Positions 30,697 through 42,900 of a stretch of DNA of 64,000 nt are shown piece by piece (position 1 is the stretch's first letter; every line of letters starts with the position of its first letter). Position numbers and translations under genes: made by a program. Source of the DNA: Xiphophorus maculatus (taxonomy: Eukaryota > Chordata > Actinopteri > Cyprinodontiformes > Poeciliidae); NCBI RefSeq assembly GCF_002775205.1, contig NC_036454.1, forward strand, positions 1,402,382 through 1,466,381, given 5' to 3'. Under the pieces are notes generated by a model. That model did not search any database, had not been told where the DNA came from, and saw nothing but the letters and a program-made list of their open reading frames with translations.

Positions 30697-33600
30697 TCAG
30701 ACGTGGAGCCGGGCGTGGCGCAGCTTCCACCTCCTGGACCGGACTTTGAAGAAGAAGAAGAGGAGCATGAGGAAGAGACAGGAGCTGCCGTACAGAACCA
30801 CGCAAAGGCTCATGTCCACGCTGGTGAAGCCCAGGCCCAGAATCCAGAACCCGCCTTCTCCTCGGATCAGAACCACCTGCTCCCCCCGCCTCGGACCCGG
30901 CTGGACGGGTCGGGGCTCCGCCTGATCCTCACCCTTCCTCTCCCCTCCAGCAGCCGGGCGTTCCTCCTGAGGCCGTCTGGTCTGAACCGGACCGGCACCG
31001 GCAGGAGGGCGTGGGGGGGTCAGGGAGTACCTGGGGTTCAGGTTGGACGCACCGTAGTGGTGACGAAGGAAGGCGAGGACGTTGGCGTGGTTCCAGACGT
31101 GGACGCCGTTGCTCTCCTCGTGGCAGGCGGGGCAGAGGGCGGGGCTTGGCCACGGCGCTTTGGGGGAGACCGGGTCGTCACTCAGAGACCCTGGAGAGGA
31201 GGAAGAGGAGGGCGAGATGAAGGAGGAACAAAGATGGAAACAACATGAAACCCTGGAACCCAGAATCAAGATGGCTGCCTGAGAAGCTTCCTTCCCTGAT
31301 TGGAGCCAGAATCAAGATGGCTGCTTTATCTGTCTTTTGTTCAACTGTTCCGTCAGGTCAGGGAAAACCATCGGCGCATCCAGAACTCTCCAAGTCTGCT
31401 GGTGGAGTCCAGCAGGGTTCTGGGCCCGGCCCGATCCGCTTTACTGAGGTTCTGCTGATGATACTCAGATTTATCTATAATCCAGGTTAATCCAGCCTGT
31501 TAGTAGATTACAGACATTAAAACCTGGATGGCTCCAAACTTCCTGCTGTAAATTCTGACCCGACTGTTTCTGGACCAGAACCTCTGAACAGAACCTGATC
31601 AGTGGATCACTGATCTGATCAGGTAAAGAAACTCTGAGTTATTTTAACCAGGATGTCATTTAAATCTCAGATTAAACCGATTTCCTTCCTTCAGAAATGA
31701 TCAACATCCTGTCCAGCAGTGGAGCTGATAATCTATAATCTATAATCTGTAATCTAATCCATGATGATGATCCTTCATAATAAAGTTAAAATCCTTCATC
31801 TGATCCAAAAGCTGCAGCAGAAACTAAAAGCAGAGATCAGATTCCCTGATAATCCAGATTAGAATCTCAGATCCATCATTCCAGAACTTCTCTCTGTAAG
31901 AAGAGTGTGTCAGCCACTGAGCTGACTGAAACACTGTGTTTCAGTCAGCTCAGTGGCCCCTCCCTCACCGGCCCCGCCCCTCCCTGGCCCACCTGCCAGC
32001 CTGGTGTTGACCCGGTTGTGCTGGTTCCACAGCCACAGGATTTCGTCCTCTCGGCTCGTCACCTGGTCCATATTGGCGGCCGCCGCCTGCTCAAAGTGAC
32101 GGCCACACTCCTTACAGCCGAAGAACGTCCGGATGTAGCGGCGCATCACCTGCAGCACCGGCGCTGCCTCGCCCTCCAGACCTGTGTTCACATACAATAA
32201 GGACACAGGACACACACCTGGGCTGCGACCTCGGGGTCTCTGCGTGTCGTACCTGAGCCATCCAGCGCGGTGGGCGTGGCGTCGTGCTGGACCGTTAGCA
32301 CGTGGAACAGCGTCCACAGCGAACACGGGTAGCCCCGCAGCCCCGGCCTGCTGCCCTGGCAACCAACCCAGCGAAGCTCCGCCCCCAGGAACGCGCCAGA
32401 GATCTGCACAGGAAACAGGAAGTCACCTCTCTGCCTGTGTTCTTGTATAAATGCATAATGAGGCCCGGAGGCACCAGATCAACCCACATGTTGGGTCCTG
32501 GTGGAAAGTGAGGACCTTCTGCTGCCCCCTACTGGTCAGATATATAGGTAAGGATAGTGATGCGGTCTGTTAGCATGGTTAGCATTAGCCTAGCGATTCA
32601 TCCCGATAAGAACACGGGACGTTAGGAGGGACTCTGGACTGGCGCTTAATGGGACTTAATGGGATTCCCCATGGTGGCGCTCCAGCCTTACGTTGTGACC
32701 GCTCTGGTTAGCCAGCGGCCATGTTGTAGCCCAGATGAATAACTATGGGAAAAAGGAAACAATCCTTATTTCTGACATCTGACCACTGACTCTGGGCCTC
32801 CAGATGCTCCAACTCCCTGTTTTAACATGACAGGAAGGTGCCATCAAAAACTTCCTGTCACGTTGACCCTGTCAAAGGTTCTGACAGGGTCAGGGCTTAA
32901 AACAGGGCATCGGCATAAATGAATGAAAAGTTCTGTTTGTTGGAAGTCCTGGTGTGTGTGAGAGAGAGAGAGATTCACCTTCATCTTGTTGTCCACCAGG
33001 TCCAGGACGGCCTGGTAGGGGATCTGCTGCAGCGGCAGACTGAGCAGCCAATCAGAGAGCGTCTCCATGAGCTTCACCACGGAGCCTCCGACTGGATAGA
33101 GCTACAGGAGGAAACGGTCAGCGGGGTATTCAGGATTCTGCTGATCCAGCAGGACCAGATCCATTAAATCGGTTCCAATTGATCATCTGAGCACCAGTGG
33201 TGGGAACCAATAGCAGAAAAGCTAGCTGCATTAATGCTAAAGCATAATCATGGACAGTTCCACCAGCGCTAAAGCATTACCAACCTGGTAATCAGTGGAA
33301 GCCAATGCTAAGGCGCTAACTTGCACCATGTTGATACCATCCCTGTCAGTGAGGCGTGTTCATAAACACTTCTGATTTTATTCAACTCAAAGTAAATCAA
33401 ATTCAACTCAAAGCGCTTCAGAATTTACCAGGAAAAATTCATTCAGGGGAAGCTACGTGTGCGACCTTGTCAGCAAAAACACAAAGCTAAAAATTAGCTC
33501 CGCTATTAGCAATTAGCATAAGGGTGCACAGTACACAACCTGGAGACGGTCTGTCCGTTGTCATGGAGATGGAGCAAAAATTCCAGCAGGTCACGACCTC

Positions 33601-36600
33601 TAGTCTAACTGAGGTTCTGCTTTCAGCCGTTACCTTAGCAACCAGAGTGACAAAGTCCTTGAAGACCTTTAGCTCCGCCCCCTCCAGCATGCCGTGGGCA
33701 GCCAGCTCCACCCGCAGCAGGTAGTGCAGCGACGACTCCAGGTCGGCCGTGTACACCTGGGACCTGCGGGAACACGCAGTGTTCAGCCGGTCCCGGCGGG
33801 CCTTCGGGTCGGAACCGCAGACCGGAGCCTCACCTGTCAAAGTCCCGCCATGGCTCCGATGTCCGTCCGTCCTGCAGCGCCCCCGTCTGGCTCGCCTCGG
33901 AACTGCTGCGGCGCTGCACGCCTGGCAGGCTCCGCAGCAGGGAGGAGAAGAAGAACCGGAGCGGCTTCTCGCTGCAGGGGGAAGAGGTCAGGAGGTCAGG
34001 GGGTCAGAGCTAGGTTCAACACCCATTTTGTAACAACTTAATTAAAACGTTTCTCTGTGTAAGCTAATAAACACACTAAGACAGGACGACCTGATGACCT
34101 AAAGCAGCTGAGATTTAAAAAAACTTTGATCTGTCAGATGGAAAAACTTTACAGGTTAACTGGATTGAACCTCAGCCGGAGGTTGGAGGTCACGCTGGAG
34201 GTCACGCGTTACGTCTGTCCTAACTGTTGGTTTAGAGCAGCTCTGGCAGCAACAGGTCAAAGGTCAGCCCACAATTCAGCCTCCCTCTCTCACCTGTGCA
34301 GAGGGGCGTGCGAGCCGTTGGGGTGCAGTAGGTAGACGGAGGGGAAGGCGGCCATGTTCAGGACGTCCAGCAGGGGGAGGTCAGAGGTCAGAGCTCTCCT
34401 CACTTCAACGCCTGAGAACTGTAGCAGGTCCAGGATCACCTGAACGCAGGATGAGGTCAGAGTTCAGAGGTCAGGAGGAACCACAAGAAGCTGCTTCCTG
34501 CCTGCCGGTTGAACCAGGAAACAGGAAGCAGCTCAGATCTTCCTCCTCCTCCTCTTCCTCACCTCCCGGCCAACGAACGACCCCGCCTCCTCCACGACGA
34601 TGGCCGTGTAGTGATCCGACCTTTGACCCAGCAGGGGCAGCAGCTGAGCAGCACTGGACACAGAGAGAGGTTAGCAGTGAAGTGGGCCAGAGGTCCGGTT
34701 CTGGTTCTGGTACCTGTAGGGCTCCAGCGGGGGGCAGCTCTGGGGCCGGTCCGTTCTGATGTGGTTCTGCAGGATGTTGACCATCAGCTGCCGGACAGAC
34801 CGGACCTCACGGTCCGCTCCTGGAGGGACACAGAACCGGTTCTAACACCAAGAACCCGACCAACCGGACTTCAGCAACAAAGTGGTTTCCATGGCGATTC
34901 CCTCATTTACCAGAGAGTGGGAAGAGCCCACAGAACCACTGACCGAATTGGCCAGGTTCAACAGAACTTTTTTGTTGAGTTAGTCCAGAGCCAATCAGAA
35001 CCAAAGCCACTAGGAGGGAAAGAGAATGGGCGTGTCTCCCTGCTCTGATTGGACAGAAATCAGGAAGTCCTCCAGCAGAGGGAGACAGAACCAAACTGAT
35101 TAAACCCAGAAGGTTCTGGATGTTTAACCGGGTCAGAACCATCATCACTCTGAGCAAAAACATCCTGGAAGAAAATCTGGGTTTGGATCAGAATGAAAAC
35201 TGGGTCAAAGAAAGTCCAACTGTGCGGAGCGGTCCGGACCGGAGCGTATCACTAGCATGGATTCGACTGTCAGACTTTGATCCGGTTGATGACACATGAG
35301 TTTGTCTGCTTGTATTTTTCTGTCCCTTCCTGCCACTCAGTGATGATGAAATCATGTCCAGTTTTCTAGAATGCTAAGCGCTACTAGCTAAGCGCTACTA
35401 GCTAAGCGCTACTAGCTAAGCGCTAGCTAAACTAAGGTGAAGCTAGACGCTAAAGCGTTCCAAACAGCTCTTCTTACTGCTAGTGTGATCAACCATAGCG
35501 CTCATCAGAAATCTTTATTTACCGTTTTAGATTTAACTGATTAAACAGCAACTAGTTTACTTTATTAGTTCTGATAAGTGCGTCCAAATGGGTAAAAACA
35601 GAACCATGAGGGATAGACCCTTTTCACAGTGACGTCAGACAATGGCCGCCATAACTCAAAACTGGGTATCTTTACTTCCGGTGTGATTTTGCCTTGGGAA
35701 CCAAGCTGAAAACTTCCCGCATTCTCATAATCTTAAGGATATAATAAAAGGTAAGTTTAATAATAACAGCATTTAAGTGTTAGATAGCTGTTACTAATCA
35801 TTGTAAATTCACCATTCTCTATCTGTGTATAAAATAAACAGCCTCCGATCGGAGAGTAAACCACCTAGCAGCAGCTTTAGCCACATTTAGGAAAAATATA
35901 CTCTCTGTCAGCGCTGTAACGTTTAGAGGTTCACTTTCTGTGTTTTATAAAACGGTGTTTACGTGTTAGATAACCGTTATAAGTCATTGTCAATTTACCA
36001 TTCTCCAACTGTATTCAAAGGAACCAGCTTCCGATCATGAGTAAACCAGCTAGCAGCAGCTTTAGCCACAGTTAGGAAACATATACACCGCCGCCTGTCA
36101 GTGATGTAACGTTTAGAGGTTCATTTTCTGTATTAATGGAAAATAAAGGGCAGCTTGAATCATTATTTTTTATAAGTTTAGAAAAAACAAGACAAAAGCC
36201 ACAAATAACAGTTGGGCTTGACGATATTTCTGTTTTTCCAGCAACAAAATGCGCATCTCCATGCACTGTTCATGTTTCTGTCACTGCTAACTGTCACAGA
36301 GTCTCTCCCAAAGACGCAAAGAAGGAATAAAAATAAATACACAAGAAAATATTAATGTGCAATGATTTGGATAAATAACTTTAATCTGATTACTGGATTT
36401 GAAATACGAACTCGTTAGATTATTCGTTACCGAAAAAGTGGTCCGATTAAAGGCATTACAAAGCAGCGGCGGCACCGGACATCTCTGCTTATAACAAACA
36501 AATCCCTATTTTATGGGATGAGTGGCAACTCCAGTCTATAATTTAATAATCTGATCAAGATTAGAGCCTAAAACGTTATAGTTCAAAAACAGTAAAAAGT

Positions 36601-36884
36601 TCTGGTTAAGGAACAGTTATGTCACGTAGTTAGCTAGCTAACAAAATTCACTAATGCTAAGCTAACGGTTACGCAAAACAAAAATACCTACCTTCATAGT
36701 CAAACAGGTATTGTTCGGTGAAGAATTTGTAGCCTTTGTCTAATTTAGATTTTTTTGTCAGAGAGAACTGGTTTGCAAATCGTGATATATCTTCAAATCT
36801 TATTTTAGGAAAATGTTTTAGAGACTGTGTAAACTCCATGCTCCGGTGATCTGTCTGATCAACATATGCTGTCAGATTTATACA

Positions 36885-36973
<89 letters not shown>

Positions 36974-39900
36974 GACAACTTTATCATTACTTACTATGTA
37001 CACCGGAACTAAGGATACACAGCTTCGAGCCAAAACGGAAGTTGTGTGACGTCATGTGAAAAGGGTCTATTAAAGGCCTGAATGAGTCTCACCTCTGTAG
37101 ATCGTTCCTTTGTCCGCCGCTGAGCTGTGAGCTGCGAAGAACTGCAGAAAAAACACAGCAGGTAGTTACAGGGCGGGGCCAGCAGGGGGCAACAGGTAGT
37201 TCTGGACTCCTACCTTGAATGTTGGGTAGAACTTGATGCTGAACTCTTTGCAGACCTCAAAGTTTTCCTCCTGAGCGCAGTCCAACACGGCCACAGCGAT
37301 GGCCTCATGCCAATCTGACAGACAGAATCAGAACCAATCAGAACCATCAGAGGGAGGGTATTGTATACCGCACCTTAAGACCTGGGAGAGCAACTAACGC
37401 GAGAGCAGCAGCACAATCCGGGATATTTAGGGGAGTAAGGCGGGAAAGGGGGGTAAAAAGGGGGTGGAGCGGCAAGAGATTACGGAAAGAGGCAACTCGG
37501 ACGGAGCGTGGTTCGGTCACGAGAAGCTAAGAAGTGGAAGAGCGGTTTAGAGGCATAATCTGGACTGTGAGTGAACTAAGATGGCTAGTAGTAGTGGAGG
37601 GTGCTCAGAGGATGAAGGAATGGAAACAAGTTGGTCGGTGGTAGAAAATAAGAAAGGTGGAGGAGGAAAAGATAAGGGTAAGAAAGGGATAAATACAGGA
37701 AAAAGATCTCTCGAAGATGAGGAGGAAAATGTCGAGACACGAAAGAAAGTAATGATGGAGGAGTTCAAGGTAATTTTGAAGTTCAGAGCTGGACAGGATT
37801 TGACAGGAGTGAGTCCAATCACTCTATCTATTGGTTTAAAGAAAGTAATTGGAGATGTGGAATTAGCTAAAGTGTTAAGAGATGGAAGCCTGTTGATTAT
37901 CTGTAAAAATGCTGAACAAAAGAATAAAGCGTTAAAATTACAGTCGATTTGTAAAAGAGAAATAACGGAGAGGAAAATAATGGGAGAAGAGAGAGGAATG
38001 AAAGGGGTAATATCAGGAATTCCATTAGGAGAAAATTTAGATGAGTTAAAGAAAATCATTAAAGGAGGAGAAGTGACAAATATCAGACGACTGCAAGCTT
38101 TCAGAAATGGAGAAAGAGTGGATAGCACTTCTGTGCTATTAGAGTTTAAAGGAAAAGAAAAACCAGATAAAATAATGATTGGTTATTTGAGTTTCAGTGT
38201 TAGGAATTATATTCCTCCACCGATGAGATGCTATAAATGTCAGAGATATGGACATATAGCAAAAATATGTAATGGGAAGCAAAGATGTGGTAGGTGTGGA
38301 GGAGAACATTCTTATGGGGAATGTGGAGAGAAGCCGATAAGATGTTGCAACTGTGGAGGAGATCATACTGCAGCATATGCAGGGTGTATGGTGAGAAAAG
38401 AAGCAGTAGAAGTTCAAAAACTAAAAACAGAGAAGAGAATGTCATATGCAGAAGCAGTAAAGGAGGTGAAAAGTGCAGGGGTAAGTCAAAGAGCTAAATT
38501 AGAAAAGAAGACGATAGGTAAAGATCAAAATAATGTCACGCTAGAAAAACTGATCCCGTTCTTAGCCTACATTATAAATTGTTCAGAACAAGCGAGGACT
38601 AAAACTGAAAAAATTAAAATCATAGTGAAAGCAGCAGTAAGATTCTTTAATGTTACAGACTTATCATGGGAAAGGATTCAGGATGAACTCAGACAAGGAG
38701 AGGGATCAGGTGAAAATGAAGCAAATCAAATAGTCATATAATTTTAATATTACAATGGAACGCTAGAAGTCTAATTGCTAATGGTCAAGAGTTTAAAGGT
38801 TTTATTAATAGATTAAAGGAGAAACCAGATGTAATTTGCATTCAAGAAACTTGGTTAAAACAAACATTACAGTTTAGTATTAGTGGGTATTCAACTATAA
38901 GAAGAGACAGAGGAAATGGAAATGGAGGAGGATGTGCTATATGTATAAAAGAAAAGATAAAATTTATTAAGATTCAATTGGACACGGAATTAGAGCTTAA
39001 TGGAGTTAAAGTGTGGACAAAAAATGGAAGTATAGAAATTATAAATTATTATAATCCTTGTAAGAAAATAGATAAAGCAAAGTTAGAAAATATAATTAAA
39101 CACAGGGGAGAGAAGCTAATATGGTGTGGGGATTTTAATGCACACAGCACTTTATGGGGTGAGAAAGATGATTATAACGGGGGAATTTTAGAAGGAATAA
39201 TTGAGGAAAAAGAATTGGTAGTATTAAATAATGGGGAAGGAATTCGGTTGGATGTGATTAGTGGTAAGGAATCTGCTATTGATCTCACTCTAGTATCACA
39301 AGGTCTGGCAGATAGTTGTAAATGGAAAATAAATAAAAATAGTACAATAGGCAGTGATCATTATCCAATACTTATTGAAGTTGAGTTAGATATGGAAAAA
39401 GAACAGGTAAATACTCAAGGAAGATGGAGGTTTAAAGACGCTGATTGGAGGAAATATGAAGATATGAGTGAGAATAGATTGATAAATATAGATATAAATA
39501 AATCAATAAACGAATTAAATTTAGAAGTTAGTAAGAGTATTATTGAAGTAGCAAAAGAAGCAATCCCAAAAGGTAAAGGGATTAAAAAGAAAAGAATAGT
39601 CCCCTGGTGGAATATAGAATGTACAATGGCAATTAAAGCAAGGAATAAGGCTTTTAAAACACTTAAAAAAGATGTTAGTTTCCAAAACTTAATTAGTTAT
39701 AAGAGGAAACAAGCAGAAGTCAGGAGGAAGATTAGAAATGCGAAAAAGTTTTATTGGAGTAAATATTGTGAATCATTAGGAAAAACTACAGCATTAGATA
39801 GAGTATGGAATACAATTAAGAAAATGTCAGGAAAGTCAAAGGAATATAAATTCTCAATACTGAAAAATAATGGAAATATGATTATAGAAGATAAAGATAA

Positions 39901-42900
39901 GGTAGAGTTATTAGTAAAAGTTTTAGCTAAAGTGCATAGTAATGAAAATCTTAGTAAAGAAGAGAAAGAAGGAAGAGAATTAACGATGAGAAAATATAAT
40001 GAAAGAATAAATGAGGAAATGGTTGATAATGATACTATAAATATGAAGTTTTCAATGACAGAGTTAAAAAAAGCATTAAAGAATACAAAAAATTCAACAC
40101 CAGGGGAGGACCAAATAAATTATGTTATGCTTAAAAACTTAAATGAAAGGAGTAAATTAGTTTTACTAAAACTATATAATAAAATATGGGAAGAAGGAAC
40201 TTTGCCAGATAAGTGGAAAGAATCAATTATTATTCCTATATGTAAACCAGGTAAGGATCCTCAGTTAGCTGAAAGTTACAGGCCAATAGCGTTAACATCT
40301 TGTGTCGGAAAAGTAATGGAGAGAATGGTGAATAATAGATTAATTTACTTCTTAGAATCGAGAGAAAAAATAAAAAAATATCAATATGGCTTCAGGAAAG
40401 GAAGAAGTACAACAGATCCTATGGTACAGCTTGAACATGAAATCAGAAAAGCACAGGTGAATAAAGAGGTTTTAATGGCAGTGTTCTTGGATATTGAGAA
40501 GGCATATGACATGTTATGGAAGGAAGGTTTACTGATTAAAATTAGACAAATAGGGCTAAGAGGTAAAATTTATAATTGGATTAAAGATTTTTTAACTGAT
40601 AGAAATATAAGAGTTAAAATAGGAAATGAAGTAAGTTCAAAATGTTTAACTGAAAATGGCACTCCTCAAGGTAGTATTATAAGTCCAATGTTATTTATAA
40701 TAATGATTAATGATATTTTTAGTAAAATCGAAAGTAAGTTTGGAATGACTTTATTTGCGGATGATGGTCTTATTTGGAAACGGGGAAGAAATATAAAATT
40801 TCTAAATGATAAAATGCAAGAAGCGTTAGGTAAAGTAGAAGATTGGGCGCTAGAATGGGGATTTCGAATTTCAAGTTCAAAATCTAAATTTGTTAACTTT
40901 ACTAATAGGAAGGTAGGCACTAAGATAAAATTAAAAATGTATGATAAAGAAGTAGAAAGGGTAGATAAATTCAAATATTTAGGTTTATGGTTTGATAAAA
41001 AGCTTACATGGAAAATACATATTAGTAAAATAATAGAGAGAAGTAAAAAAATATTAAATATCATGAGATGTTTAAGAGGTAAAGAATGGGGAGCAGGTAG
41101 GAAAACTTTGAAGATATTATATATTGGACTTATTAGATCGGTAAAAGATTATGGATGTGTGGTATATAATTCTGCCTCCAGTACCTTATTAAAAGAAATA
41201 GATAAAATACAGTATCAAGTGTTAAGAATTTGCTGTGGAGCAATGAAGACAACACCAGTGTCAGCACTTCAGGTAGAAATGGGGGAAATGCCATTGGAGT
41301 TAAGAAGGAAACAATTAGGAGTAGGGTTCTGGGCAAACGTAAAAGGGCATAAAAAAAGTTATCCTATAAATAATATATTACAACCATGCCAAGAAAGTGT
41401 TAAGAATGTAAATGTAAATAGTTTTGGATGGATAATAAATAAAGAAATAAAGGAAATAGGATTAGATCAATGTTTAATTAGCCCGGTGGTGGATTTTTCA
41501 TGTAATCCACCTTGGATACAAAAAGAGATGAAAGTTGATTTAACATTGTTGGAAGAAGGAAGACAAACAGTAGAAGGAGAGGTGGAAAGATACATAAGAA
41601 GGGAATATGGAGAATACTTACAAATATATACAGATGCATCAAAAATGGTAAATGATAGAGTAGGGATAGCATTTATAATTCCAGATTTAAACATCATGGA
41701 AAATAAAAGATTAACGGATAGTTTGAATGTATACACAGGAGAGTTACTGGCTATTTCAATGGCGTTAAAATGGAGTGAAGAATTAAGTGACAAGAAAGTG
41801 TTAATTTGTTCCGATTCAAGTAGTGCATTAATAAGTATTATGGAACAAGAGTCGGAAGCAAGACAAGACATATTGATAGATATAAATAAATCAATACATA
41901 AAATGGGGATAAATAGATCTACTGTTAAATTTATTTGGATTCCGGCGCATATTGGAATAGTTGGAAATGAATTAGCAGATACATTTGCAAAGAGTGCGAG
42001 TAAGAGAAGTGAAATTGAATTGAAAGTTAAGTATAGTAAAAATGAGATAAAGAGTATAAGTAAAATATATTACAAGAAGAAGTGGCAGGAACAATGGGAG
42101 GGTGAAAAGAAAGCAAGGTTTTATTATAGTATTCAAAAAAAAGTGGGGGAGTGTAGAAAGGAAAATAGGAATAAACAAGAGGAAGATATTATATCTAGGT
42201 TAAGATTTGGACATGTAGGGTTAAATAGTACTTTGAAAATAATAAATAAACATAGTACGGGGTTATGTAATTTTTGTGGAAAGTTGGAAACAGTTATACA
42301 TATTTTTATGGAATGTAATAAATATAATCTAGAAAGAGAGGAATTAGTAGAAGAGTTAAATAGGAATAAAGTTAAATTAAATATTAGAGATCTGCTACAA
42401 AAATCTTCTGGAGATGTGGTTTTTAATTCCGTATTTAGGTTTCTTAGAAAAACAGGTCTAATAGGGAGATTATAGGGTTTAGGCATCTGGTTCATACTCC
42501 AGTCCAGAAGGTGGCGGTAATGCACCTGAAAGTTGTTTGCCAACCGCCATAAAACAAAAAGAAGAAGAAGAAGAAGGGGGGTAAAAAACGGTAGTTTCCC
42601 GGCCAAAACAGGAGACTTGACAGGTATGATCAGAACAAATCAGAACTGGAGCTTTCATTTCCTCTTCATCATTTCACACATCGCATCTCTAGAGGTGTGC
42701 CGATCCATCGGCCACCGATCATAATCAGCCGATTTCTGTGAAAAAGTGTATGATCGGTGATGGCTGATCACTGTCTCTAGTTGCGGATCATCAAAGCCGA
42801 TCACATGTATCTCACTTCACAGCTGGTCTCCTGCCTCCTTCCTGCAGAATTACTCAGATCGATCAGAAACAACCAATCAGAACCATCATTAACCAGCAAG

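Larger units (their letters stand above)
35615..37068 (-). mobile_element. ISL2EU-like DNA transposon
   Basis: Inverted termini AGACCCTTTTCACAGTGACG and its near inverse CGTCATGTGAAAAGGGTCT bound 1454 bp. The flanking dinucleotide AT is duplicated (35613-35614 and 37069-37070), consistent with ISL2EU-type insertion. Inside is a direct duplication of about 180 bp (35773-35950 and 35955-36135, both with AACGTTTAGAGGTTCA). A minus-strand coding exon remains at 36839-36692. It lies in a qsox2 intron, 24 bp from the donor of exon 3. No YqaJ or transposase core is present, so it is internally deleted. Confidence 0.65.
37370..42570 (+). mobile_element. I-clade (Nimb-like) LINE, apparently full length
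   Basis: About 5.2 kb with a 5' region of about 200 bp, two long open frames (37581-38741 and 38720-42475), and a 3' end TGGCGGTAATGCACC / TTTGCCAACCGCCATAAAAC followed by a (GAA)n tail at about 42548-42570. The plus strand is markedly A-rich compared with the GC-rich host genes. It is inserted in qsox2 intron 1, antisense to the gene. The exact 5' end and target duplication were not resolved. The intact frames suggest a young insertion. Confidence 0.85.

Noticed and set aside
37547-38128. Minus-strand ORF of 193 codons
   Set aside because: Antisense shadow of LINE ORF1, with no family resemblance.
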